Source: Toxotes chatareus | Taxonomy: Eukaryota > Chordata > Actinopteri > Toxotidae | Direction: 5' to 3' | Length of the DNA: 64,000 nucleotides | Assembly (NCBI GenBank): GCA_016801885.1 | Contig: CM028899.1 | Coordinates: 21,566,501-21,630,500, forward strand | Shown here: positions 22,201 to 34,200 of the stretch, piece after piece | Numbering within the stretch: the stretch's first letter is position 1 | How the letters are laid out: each line of letters begins with the position of its first letter | Notes under the pieces: model-generated | Told to the model about the DNA's origin: nothing | The model's input: only the letters and a program-made list of their open reading frames with translations | Databases searched by the model: none | Program-made: the position numbers and the translations under genes

Positions 22201-25200
22201 GTCTGCCCCCCAGGTAAACACAGTCTGTACATAGCTCACAGTCCTGAGAAGAGCTTTAATCTGCCAAAGTAATTACAGTCACCTGTGTGTGTTTACCATG
22301 GCGTGTAGAGCCTTTAACAATTTAAATAGTTAGGAAAAAAATAACCCACCATTCTCCCAGTGGATGCTGAAAGTTTGAAAGAATGCCATACCTACTGCAC
22401 ACGATTAGCAGGACTTGCATCATGAAGTGACAAGTGAGCATTTCACCAGATTTTTACTTGTTAGCGTGTTTTTGTTTTTGTTTTTTGTTTTTTGTTTTTT
22501 TGAACATCAGTAGTTATCTAGAAAAAAATGTTTCCCAAAAATTGAATGTCATGGCCACAGGAGCAACATAAGAGCCAATATGTCAGTTTGATTCCATAAC
22601 AGGGATAGTTTGTAACATGGGGATGTGAATGCTATGTCTGGCTAAAAGATATTAACATGTGGACTAAGCATACGAATGTGACATTCACAGCAGACGTCCT
22701 AAGATTTTACCACATAAAATGTCATCAGTGCTACTTGCGGCGTACAAATATCTGTTCTGAAATATAATATAATATCATATCATATCATATATAATTAAAT
22801 ATAATATGATGGTAAAAGAGAAAATCTTCTTTAGGCTCAGCGTCTTCCTCTGAAGTTATACCTCGTTGGGAGCAGAGGATGAAACCATAATTAAGTGAGG
22901 TTGCTTTCCCTCCATTAGAGTGATTGGTGTTTTGGAGAAAGGAGGTCACAGTGGATCTCCCTTGGAAATGGAACTTTAGCAGGAGCTCACAGTGGAAATG
23001 GGCCAAAAATAGCCCAGGTACTGGCACAGAGTCCCAAAAGAAAATGCATGACTCTATTCTCATCAGTTTAAAGAGTCTCATTCTCCATCCTGCTTCCCAA
23101 CACAGGACTGCTTAATTAATTATTACAGCTTGTGTTTTACTGTGGCATCAGGAAATCATTGTATTCACCAAAGTTATTACTGAGACCTTTGAATCCAGCA
23201 ACATCGCTAAGAAAAGTCCAGTGGGGCAAGAAAAATTAGCATTTAGATGATCAGAGAGGTTTTAAACAAACAGTTCATCCAGATTATCTGACCCACTTTA
23301 TTTGAAGGTCTAACTGAAAACTGATTGCTCTCATAATGTTGCTAATAATCCCTGACTGTAACAGAACACTATGCGGGACACAACTCTGACATTCAGGCTG
23401 CATGTTGTGATGGATGGGTGTTTACAATGTGGGTGATACTTGTAAATGCTTGCTTTAATCCATATAGATTTAATCGGGGGGGAGGGTGGGTTATTTGTTT
23501 GATGGCTCATGTTTTTTTTTTTTCTTCTGTTGGATTTATTTTTAACAAAGTCGCTGTATTCTGAGCTTTCAGCCATTACTTTTCGTCAATACAAAGTCAT
23601 TGCAACCAATAAAAACAATCCCTTGACCTACAAAGTCAACACAACCAATAGAAATTATGATACTGCACAATCAGCGTGCTGTATGCTTTCTGTAGGTATA
23701 AGACACATCACCCTTGTGATGGTAGATCTTCGCTGCCTTGAATATCGAAAGGGTTTATCCTCTCGGAAACATGAATGTGCTTAGAAATTTTCATGGCAAT
23801 CTTACAAATAGATTGTTAGAGTTCTTGAGCCTAAGTGGAAAATGTGAACAATGAAAGGAGCACAGTGTGCATATGCTGCACAATCCCAGTGGGTACAGGT
23901 CCAAGTTGTCTGAATAGTAGATATAGCAAGTTCCCAATTTGTTGACCATCATGGTTTGATGCATAAAGTTAAGATTCAAGGCTTTAACACCACTTGAAAT
24001 TCTTTTTTTGTTTTTCATTTGAATGCAACCTGATATCAAAGAGAATTTCAATTAGAGGAGCTTTCTTGCAATTTATTATTAGTATTCCACTGTAACTCAC
24101 TGTAGAACTCACAAGATACATGCACCAGAAGCTAAGTCATCCAGATTTTAATTCCCTTGTATGGGTCAAGCCCCTACAACATTTGATCCAACCTTTAACA
24201 TTAAAATCAATAGCTTCATTTCAGTGGCCCCTTTCCTGCCACAGTAAACACCCATGTCTTTCAAATCAAGATGGGATAACCTCTGATCAGTAGTAATGAC
24301 AAGTACATACTGTATCCACTGTAAGATTACGACATATCTATTTGGTTATACAAATACAACATTTAAATGATCAGGATCAGTCAGATGCTACATGTCTTTG
24401 AGTGAATTGAGCGGGGGGTGATTGTGGCCAGTGTGTGGGGTGTATTATTGCTCTTAATCCTCGGTAAGATAACACATTAAGCTTGTTGTTAATCCATGCA
24501 GAAGGGAAAGAGAGAGAAAGCCCGTCAGCCAAATCATTTGATGTATGGGCTCTGAGCGAGTCATGTTATGATCTGTTAACTGTATACCAAAGCCACTGTG
24601 TGCTTTTCAGAAAATGTCGTGGCTTAGTAGTGTTGTGGATTTCCTAGAGGTCACAGAGAGTCAGCGATGGGGTTGTTTCATGTGGCCTATTACTTTGATA
24701 TATCCTCGAGCCAGCATTTTAAAGGCACAATGACAAGTGCAAAGCAGCAGGTCTTGGGGTAGAATATAAATATACTGTCAGCCAATCATATCACTGGTCA
24801 CTGGTCTCATCACTCTGAAACAGCTGAGCCAATCGCAGTGATGCTTGGTCAAAGTGATGCCGTAACTCAGCCAATGTAAAGACACGTCTTCAGAAAATCA
24901 TATGATTGCATCAATCTGATGCTAGTTCCACTGTGCCTCCACTTCAGTGTCCATGTCATATTATAACTGAAGTGTCAGCAGTGTTTGCACCCTAATCATT
25001 TGAGGAAAAAAAAAAAAACATGAAATCACCTGTCCAATGTATGTAGAGGTGGCTGGGATTATTCTGTAGGAGCCTTGTGTCAAATAAGTGTGATTTAATG
25101 AGAGGGTTTAAGCTTCAGATTGTGTTTACAGCTTGTTCTGCTGCCTCCAAGTGTCCAAAGAAATCTATTAATGCTGTTTTGACTGTTAGTGTATGAATGA

Positions 25201-28200
25201 AGGCCAAAGGACAGTGGAGCTTATCATGATAATAACTGGCAGATTTGACTGTGAGGAATACCTGCTACAAGAGAAGGCGAAACTGCCACTGAAAAGTACT
25301 ATTTTTAGGTCTTTATTTAGCCAGGGATGTAAATGACTCTTAAGAAGGTCTGTTTTTTAATTTCAGCCACTTTCTGTATGCTTTTATTCTTTTAAATGCC
25401 ATTTTGTTACAAGGCTTTTATTTTGAAGGTACTTCCTGTTTGACCGCTTTACCGACCCAAGGATGTTTAACGATGTAAAACCCGCTTTCGTTAAAAATTT
25501 AAGCACCTGGCTGGAATGGGAACAAGGTATTTTTCTTTTTGTAACGTTGTGTTCATTTGTATGTATTTTGTGAATGTAACGGTGAGAGAACATTTAAATT
25601 AAATTATTTCTGTTGTAAAAGTTACGCAGAAAGTTAGCTGCTTCTCTCTCTCGCTAGCTTTAGCATTTTCAACGCGTCTCTGCTGTTTAGATTGGCGGTT
25701 CTGTCATTAATGCTGATTTATATAATGAATGCAGTGTACGGATTCTTTTTGTGTTTGTGTATTTGTAAGAGCTTATTTTTTTTGTTATTTATCTGTCCTT
25801 TAGCTCTTACAGTGTTTACAGAAGGAAGGAGTTTAACCCCTTAACGCTCCGACGGCCCGCCGGCGGGCCGTCATGCTATTTCTCGGACATGTCTGTGTTT
25901 TTTTGTACCTACATAACTACTGCATTTAAGGTGGTGCGCATGCAGCATATCATTTGAAAGCTGAAAGTCTTATCTTTTCAGCGATATAAACCTTTACAAG
26001 CTAAAACAACGACTTTAGGTAGAACTAAACCATCTTCTAAAAAACAACAAAGTAATAACTGTCGTCGCTCATTGTTTTTATTTTTTTACTAGTCGCCCTG
26101 CGGTTCAACACGCAGCGCAACAACAACAAAAATGGTCTTGTTTTGTCGGGAAAAGTCTAAAGAATCACGTCGAGTTGAAAAATGCGGTCAAAACATTTCT
26201 TTAGGTGCATAAATGATCAAAAGTTGCAATCGAATTTTTCCGACTGAAAACTACAGTGCACTATTGCTCCTTCGTTTCTACGTTTTGTAGCCTCTGTTTT
26301 GTTTTGAAAATTAATACCATGGAGCTTGGTTTGTAGTCCCTGCCCTCTGCTTTTGATTGACACCTCATTTGACCATCCAGGAAGATCTATGGCCCCCCAC
26401 AGCCAGAAATAGCCAATGAGCGACTCTAACACGTTAATGTGCACCGCCCACTCTGACGCTTGTCTTTTCCGCCTATCATATCTTACGCTGAATCTGATCT
26501 AATGGCCGTGTAGCCAATGAAATTGCAGTCGCGGGAAGTGTCACATGTTGTGATTGTGGAAGGAGGAGGGCTACAAGACCGTGCGTAAACAAATATACTG
26601 GATGTCAGCTAGTCGTATGCGTACGTGCGCGTAAAAAACAGTAGTGATTTTCTTATGGCTCGGCTCGCTAAAAAGTGCCGGTTCTTTCAGCTCCCCAGGT
26701 TCTCCGCAGATGTTTTTGTTGCTTAAATTGATTTATTAACAAAATAATGTAAAATTACGTGTAAAATTAATTAATTTTCCTGCGGTCACTCATTTTGTCA
26801 CCTTCTCAGCGTGTTTCTCTCTCTTTCTCTCCTGTCTGTAACCCCGCTACCGCAACACCCCCCCCCCCGGCTTAGTTCGGACACGCCGCACGTCAGGTAG
26901 TTGACCAATCACGTGAACGAAAAAACAAAAACAAAGCGGCTGCGGCTCCCGTCGTTCACTTCAAAGATGGCCATTGCGGTCGCGACCGAGACATCACTTA
27001 GAAACAGGAGAGGGCAAAAGGGCCATGTGGCTGTGGGTTTTTGTTCCCGGCAATCAAGAGCACACAGTTTGACCAATCAACTGTCTGAAGACTGAGATCC
27101 GTTGATTAAATGAGTCAAGTCTCTTACTTTACTGCATGGCATGCTGAGAATAACGTGATGATGTCATCATCTGCCGCTTATATGGGTCCAGGCCCAGGTT
27201 GCGGCCGCCCAGTCCACACCGAATTTCTACGGTGGGCTCACCACCTGGGGGCTCACCACCTGGGGAGGTGGTGAGCCCACCTCCACCTCCCCAGGTGGAG
27301 GTGGTGCCGTCCAGAGTGGGGCTCAAACCCACGATCCTGAGATATTGAGTCTCATGTTCTACCAATTGAACTAACCAGGCGGCCAAACTTAGGAAGGTGA
27401 AATTGTAAATATGTAAACAGTTTGCTGTGAATAGTATGTGATTCATTCACATAAAGTTTTTCTGACTAATTTCTTATAATGCAGGTTTAGTTTCAATAGA
27501 ATAATGAGCATTCAATGTGTTCTCTCTTCCATAACGATTTTTGTACTACTAATTGTGAATATGAATATGAATATGAATATGAATATTAATATATTGGAGG
27601 AATCAATATGGAATATGATTCCTCTAAGTGTCACCTTTCATTAGAGCCGTCATTGATGTCTGTATGTTGAAGCATTCAGGAGTTATACACTTGGCACCTG
27701 GCGTGCCCAAGAGCTATCCAAAGTGGCCATTTTGGATAGCTCTTGAGAACGCCTGGACATACCCACTGAAAAACCTGTGCAAAACAGTCAATTTTTTGTA
27801 CAATTGCTATGAAATTTTAACATGGAATGGGTAGGACTTCAGTCTACAGAAATATGTTGTCATCTAATCCTATCCTACAAGCCCAGGTTATTAGAAAGAT
27901 GCATTTTTAAAAAAAAAAAATCCAGGCAAGGAAAAAAAAAATTTTTTTTCTGTGTTTAATATTCTCTTACTCGATACCAGTTACACCTACAGTACATCAG
28001 ACTGCTGAAATAAAAACTTTAGAGTGTTACCTTCACAAAGAGACCAAACTTTTGAATGTCCTTCTAAGGGCTCAAGAACAGCTTTGAATTTAATTTGGGC
28101 ATGTTTTTGACAGGTGTTTTGGGCAAATTAGGCCGGAGTGTTAAGGGGTTAAGAAAGGAGATATATTTGTGTTTAAAGAAAGGCTAAAGGCTGAACATAA

Positions 28201-31200
28201 AAACTTGTGGGAACATCAGTATGCTTCACCATTGTCTGGCCAGGGTTTGCCACTGAGCAGTTTCTAAACTTTTAGTCTTGGTGAAGATGTTAAAGGGCCA
28301 TTGATGCATCACTGAAATGTACGGAAAGCTATGACAACAATATTCAGAGGCTCTTAAATGAAGCGGTTGAATATCAACCCCCCATGAGTCCTAAAATAAC
28401 ATGGCATGATATCCATCAAACATCAGAGCTGTGACTGTTGCTGCCATAGTTTGATATCAGAACTACGGAGATTCAATTAGAAGATTGTCTTGCCACATCA
28501 AAGGACATTGTAATAATCCATTGATTTTAGGCTCACTGCTGCGTTATTATTTCGAACCAAAGTGATTGCCATCCCTTTTCAATGTGTACATAATTAAGTG
28601 ATTTTTGTATTGGCACGAGATAAAGCTCAGATCATGAAACGACATGAACAGCAGAAACTTTGTCATTTGCTTTATCCTTGAGCACCAAAGTGACATGCTA
28701 TCCCTGAGTGTCATCCGTGAGGGGGACATGAGCTCAGGGGAACATCACAGTAATCACCACAGTTTTGGTTTTCTTTCTTTTTTTCCCCCTTTTTTTTGTG
28801 GCTTTAGAGCTTTAAGCAGTGCTCACTGATGGATGGGTCAGTAGCACCCAGATACCATCTGGAGATGTCAGCTTAATTTGAGGTGACTGGAGTATAGCTT
28901 TAGCCACTAGCTTTGCTCAGTGTAATTCAGCCTTGCCCGTGGTGTTAGCTTAGCCTAGCCCCGCCTGGGAGCACGGGGCAGGCTCCGCTCCAGCAGTGAA
29001 GAGCAGATTAAGCTGGCAGCAGTTCCTCCCGCTTACAGCATAGATTAGCACAGGCACCAATCTGTTACGCCATCAGACAGCTGTTACGCCGCAAATGACA
29101 CTTTGTTCCAGCTGATACAGAAATGAGAAGAAGTACATCGGCACTGGCTGTAAAAGTACATCCATTGTTTGTGAAGGAATTAAAGAGAGATTTGGATTCT
29201 GTCGTATTTTTATCTGTTATGACAGTTGGCTATGATAACATTTTACTTTTATTATTCACCGTGTCTCCCCTTGGATTTTATTGAGCAGCACAGCACACAA
29301 GGATTTCCCTGGGACTACTTCCTGTGTTTCCATGTCTGTTCTATTAATAACATCTTTCACTCTTCATTGTTTGCTACCATTTGCTGTAGGTCTTTGTCTT
29401 CATTCTAATGCTTTTCCCTGGCAGTATATATGTGTTCATTCCAGGATTCCCCCCCCACCCTGATCTTTGGATCTATGCCAGATTAGCACATCCTGATGTT
29501 GGTGATTCACAAGCCCCAGACAGATGTGCAGATTGTTGGCTATCGATATGGGACAATAAAACACACTGATGTCAAGAAACTTGTTGGTCTGTGAATCCAG
29601 AGTGTTCAGGTCCTGTGGCTGAAATACACTCACCGACATTAATACTGGGTAGTTCCTCCCTTTGCACTCATAACCGGCTCACCTTCCATGAGATGTTGGA
29701 AACATTCCTTTGAGATTCTGCTCCATGTTGACGTGATTGTATCACATCATTTAAGCTGCCAATCGATTCTTAAAAGAGAGCTTTGCACTACCGATTGGAT
29801 GACAGGTGGATCTTTTACTACACCCGCTGTCAAAAAGTCTGTTTATGGGCCTTTGAGTAAAGATTATTTTGTCACGGTTTATGAGGCACAGTGTTGAAAT
29901 GCAATTACCAGGCACCATCTGTGCTGCTGATGTCAACAAGAACTGCAAGTCCCAACTGCAAATAGTCCTCAACAGACATTCGTTTTATATGGCCTGGTAT
30001 TAATTACACTTTCTCTGCTGTGCTGTCAGGATAGCTTATGGAGGCACGCGCACACAATAAACCTCACAATCACTCAACACCTTTTTTGTGTGTTGAGTTT
30101 TAGTATGTCTTCGTGAGGTGTTGAGCCACCACATGCCTCCAGAACAGCTTCAGTGGCACTGATTCTCCGGGCCTCTGAACTCTACTGGACGGATCAACCA
30201 TTCACATCATATGGATGGAGGCATTGGCTTCCCTCTGAAGCGGACCCAAACCATGCAGAGGAAATTACCCCAACCCCCACCAGCATATCAGAGCCCTACT
30301 ATAACATCCTGCTCTGTTTGATTGTTGACAGACTCTTCTTGTTGCCACAGTTTACGTTATGCATTGACATTCTCAGTCACCTAAGGAAGAGCTGCTCTTC
30401 TGTCGATTACAATGTCCAACTGACGTTTTTTCCCATAGATCTAAATGCAGATGTCCCACCAGACAGGATCAGTCTTTGTGGCTGAAGCTCCTGCCATCAG
30501 TGCCCCAACAACAATGAACCCTCCATCACAGTCACGTAGATCTTTGCCTCTTGATACAAAATCAGAATCAGCTGGACCTGCTCAGCAGTATTATACATGC
30601 CACGGAGCAGGACTGGATGTTAAGTGCTCCGTTGTACCATGTAGTGCAGCTGTGTGGAAGCATCTGCATACATTTTGTTTCTCCACTCATTTATTCAGGT
30701 GTTTCCTTTGTCAGCCATCTGTGTATTACAAATTGAAATGTCCGTAAAATTACACTTTTCACACAAATTACAACTTTTAATTGGATAAAGCTTTGTTTGT
30801 TGCTTACAGCTGTCTGTAGCCATCCTTCCCCTGAGTTTATTAAACACCTGTCACTGTCAGACTGTCAAACAGCAGCAAGATCCATATGTGTCTTCTAAAG
30901 TTAGAGAGTTACTGTTTACATTTACACAGGTGGCACAATGGCTGTAACTGCTCGGTCCACAGTGTAACGGCAAATGTCATTCTGTACGTTTGTAATCTTC
31001 AGATAATAAACTGTTGCACACAGATTTGACAGTTAAAATAACAAAATATAGTATATAACAATATAAATACATTTACATACATATGATATGGTAATTGGAG
31101 AAAATGTCACATTACACATGGACAGGATTTTTAGTGTTTAGAAAATTAGAAACTGAAAAAAAAAAGGCTTCCTCAACAACATAGACACCAATTTTGGGGT

Positions 31201-34200
31201 GATGTGTATGAGGTATTATTGCATCATTGTTGGTCTACATACTTCAAACTATAGGTTTGTAGATGTATGACATTTCATGTACTTGAAAATTCAAGATCTT
31301 TTTCTGGAGTCAGTGTGCAATAGAGTGGAGCAAAAATAGACAATCCACTGTCTACCTGACTGACTGAATAACTTTATATTGAATTAGCTGAAAATTGGTT
31401 GATGTTAGAACAGAAGTCCATTTAAGCCTCATGTAACAAGAAATGCAACACACTTGATGCCATTGTTCCAGTAAGTGAAGAATAATCCCTAACACAGAGA
31501 TCCCTCCACAGCCCCTCATCTGGAGGGCTTTGGTGGCTCTAATCTAGAATTTAGCGTCTCTATTAATCTCTTTGGATTACAGACTGTATAGACGCAAAAG
31601 TGGTTCAAATTGCCTGTAAATCTTCCCTCCACTTTTTCTACTCAGCATGTGTACGCTAAATAGTAATATGTGAGAGGGTCACATGTAATGCTCTTATCCT
31701 TATGTAGAGGTCAGAGGTCAAGAAAGAAAAGGAATTGAGATAGAAAATATTTACAAGAATCCAGGTACTGTAAAGCAGAACTAGCTGAAGTAAAAAGAAC
31801 ACTGGAACCTCCTGTAGGTACATTTCCTGTACTGATAAGGCATGAGGTGGTTAAATTAACCAATTGTGAAAAATAACCATCATAACAATACAACAGAAGC
31901 ACCTGCAGTATAGACATAAAACATTGCATAAAAAAATAAATAAATCTGAAAGCTCTTGGTTCTCATAAGAAATCTTTGCGAGAAATGTTGCTTTAATTTG
32001 CTATTTTTCCATTAAAATTGCCCATAAACAGAATTCAAATTTTCTTTTGTATCACTTGTGGACTTGCGTAATGTGTTGTGACGCCTCATTCACACACGCT
32101 GCTTAAGTGATACAGCTGCCAATTCCTGGATTCCACACAAGTGAAATCACGCTGAGAAAGTGGGCCAAATGTCAATGTGAGTTCACATGGAGCTAAATAA
32201 AAATTGGTGCCATCAATGCTTTTTTTTTATTTATTTTTTTTTTTTTTATTTATTTTATTTTAAATCCCATTCCCTGAGTTTGGGTCCACAAAACAACTCA
32301 CATTAATATATGAGAGACATTCACTTAGGATAGGCTTACTAGTTACTCACTCTGAAGAGTATTGGGAAACGAATCAGATTCTTTGCTTTATTTAATTTGC
32401 TGTAGGCATCAGTGGTATAACACAAAGCTACTTTCTATATGTGTTCCTCTCTAAGTAAGTAAAATTGAAAAGGGTATAAACTGAATGTAAGTAAAGGCTC
32501 TAGATGGAATGTAGGTGGAAATGAATAATGGACACTAGCACTGATTAGATCAGGTCATGAAGGTTGTGGAGTTAATAATCTGTGCAGTATCAATGTGATT
32601 AATGAACTCCATGGAAATCTAGCCATCAAACCGGGCATTTCCTATGAACAAGTGGAAATATTGGCATGAAGGTATGACCAGAGGAAAGGTCGCAGGGTCA
32701 CCAAAGACGTGAGGGATGATCCTCTGCAAACCATTAATATCCAGACAAAACATTTCCATCCATAGGATCTACTGCTAGCGGGGCATCAAAACCAAAAAGC
32801 AACTCACAACCTGGAAACATTCAGGATGTTCCCCTGTGTGGGCCGATAGTTTAGGGGAACTGATGGTTGTTGGATGTAGGATGAATCTGCAACGTTTAAA
32901 CAAATCAAAAATTCAGAAAACCAGCTAGGCAGCACCACTTGCTGTTGCATAACAGTGTACTTTCACATGCTTGAGCTCATGGTATGCTTTTGATTGGCAG
33001 GTCCTGCCATCCCTGTCGGAGTGGACGTTCAGGTGGAGAGCTTGGACAGCATCTCTGAAGTTGATATGGTAAGAAAGCCGGTATTTATCCACACCTCTAC
33101 ACAATGTGAGAGATTGTTGCAGGTGATGCACATCACAGTGCCAGATAAAGATGAGGCAGAACATGATTTACTGAGACTGTCCTCATAAAAATGACCCTAT
33201 AGGTTGTTTGTGCAAGCAGCTTATTATGGCCCCATACTTCTGTTTAACTGTTAAGTGACATCTAGTGGTTGTGTGAAACGGCATCCGTCTTTTTAGCAAA
33301 CACCCCAAAAATGTCACCTTTACGTTCAAGTGACAAAGCGGAGGAGGTCGGGGTTGATGGATGATGAAAAAACATGTATAAAAAAAACCTATAAAATGTA
33401 TTAAAAAAAACATTTTCACAATAAATGTATGTAGTTTATCCCACAGCCAAGGTGCCTTAACAGCAAAAACCTGGTCCCCCTTGTGCCATGTCTACACAGA
33501 AAGCAGTTGAGACACATATCTGTAGTCATTCATCTCAGGTATGTCTGGCCAAACAGATACATTCCTGTTTTGATCAGTCAGTACTTTCACGCCTGTAACT
33601 ACGGTGATTGCATATTTGGCTCTGAGCAGTTACAAAATGCAGGGGACTCATGACTTAATACCATGCCTGAACTCCTCCTGTGTAAACAGATATGGAGCAC
33701 TGAAGCTACTGCTGCTGCTGCTCTGCTAACATGCTGCTAACGCCATGCCTGCCTTCTGTGAACACATGGGTTTACTCTTAAGATGTGTCTACACAGGAGG
33801 CATTTCAGCAGCACTTTTCAGTTATCCACATCATATGTGTCTAATAGATCTACCTCTCCTGTAACCAATACAGCTGCCTGCATAGACCGCATAATACCTT
33901 GCATTTAGGCCTACACACAGTAAAATGTGAGCCCTTACTGCACTGTATTTTCACGCTTCGCACTTCATTTTACACAGTTCTGGGTTCTGAACTGTGCTAG
34001 AACGCGGGTGACATACACTCAGTATTGTACCCGAATGCATCTTGTGTGACAGAGGACTCAAACTGCTTCTGCTCTGCTAACGTGCTGTGTAGACTTTGTA
34101 TTAAACCAGGCCATGGGGAAAACCAACAGGTTCCTGCTTGAGGATCTCTGGGCAGATTGGGGCTTTTGGAATTTGTAATTTTTTTTTTTTTTTTTTTTAT

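Larger units (their letters stand above)
25837..28148. mobile_element. piggyBac-type transposon, non-autonomous or decayed
   Basis: The element is flanked by TTAA on both sides (25833-25836 and 28149-28152), the piggyBac target duplication. The ends are imperfect inverted repeats: CCCCTTAACGCTCCGAC on the left and, reverse-complemented, CCCCTTAACACTCCGGC on the right. A perfect 22-bp palindrome at 25851-25872 lies just inside the left end, as often found subterminally. The 2.3-kb length fits a piggyBac element, but no transposase frame is recognisable. It contains a nested antisense SINE (27155-27384), a hexamer repeat and a 15-bp-stem hairpin (27708-27722 with 27731-27745). Confidence 0.75.
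17678..33000 (+). other. gabrr2: gabrr2 intron 2 (15.3 kb, repeat-rich)
   Basis: This is the largest intron in the gene. Contents in order are a Tc1/mariner relic, a long TA microsatellite, a tRNA-like SINE and a dispersed repeat at 21.1 kb. A 2.3-kb piggyBac-type element with a nested SINE follows. Degenerate repeats lie near 29.6-30.2 kb and 32.7-32.8 kb, and poly-T rich blocks near 32.22-32.26 kb. Remaining stretches (22-25.8 kb, 28.2-29.6 kb, 30.2-32.6 kb) show no gene; 28.93-29.22 kb is GC-balanced and repeat-free. The acceptor is TTGATTGGCAG before 33001. Confidence 0.85.
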
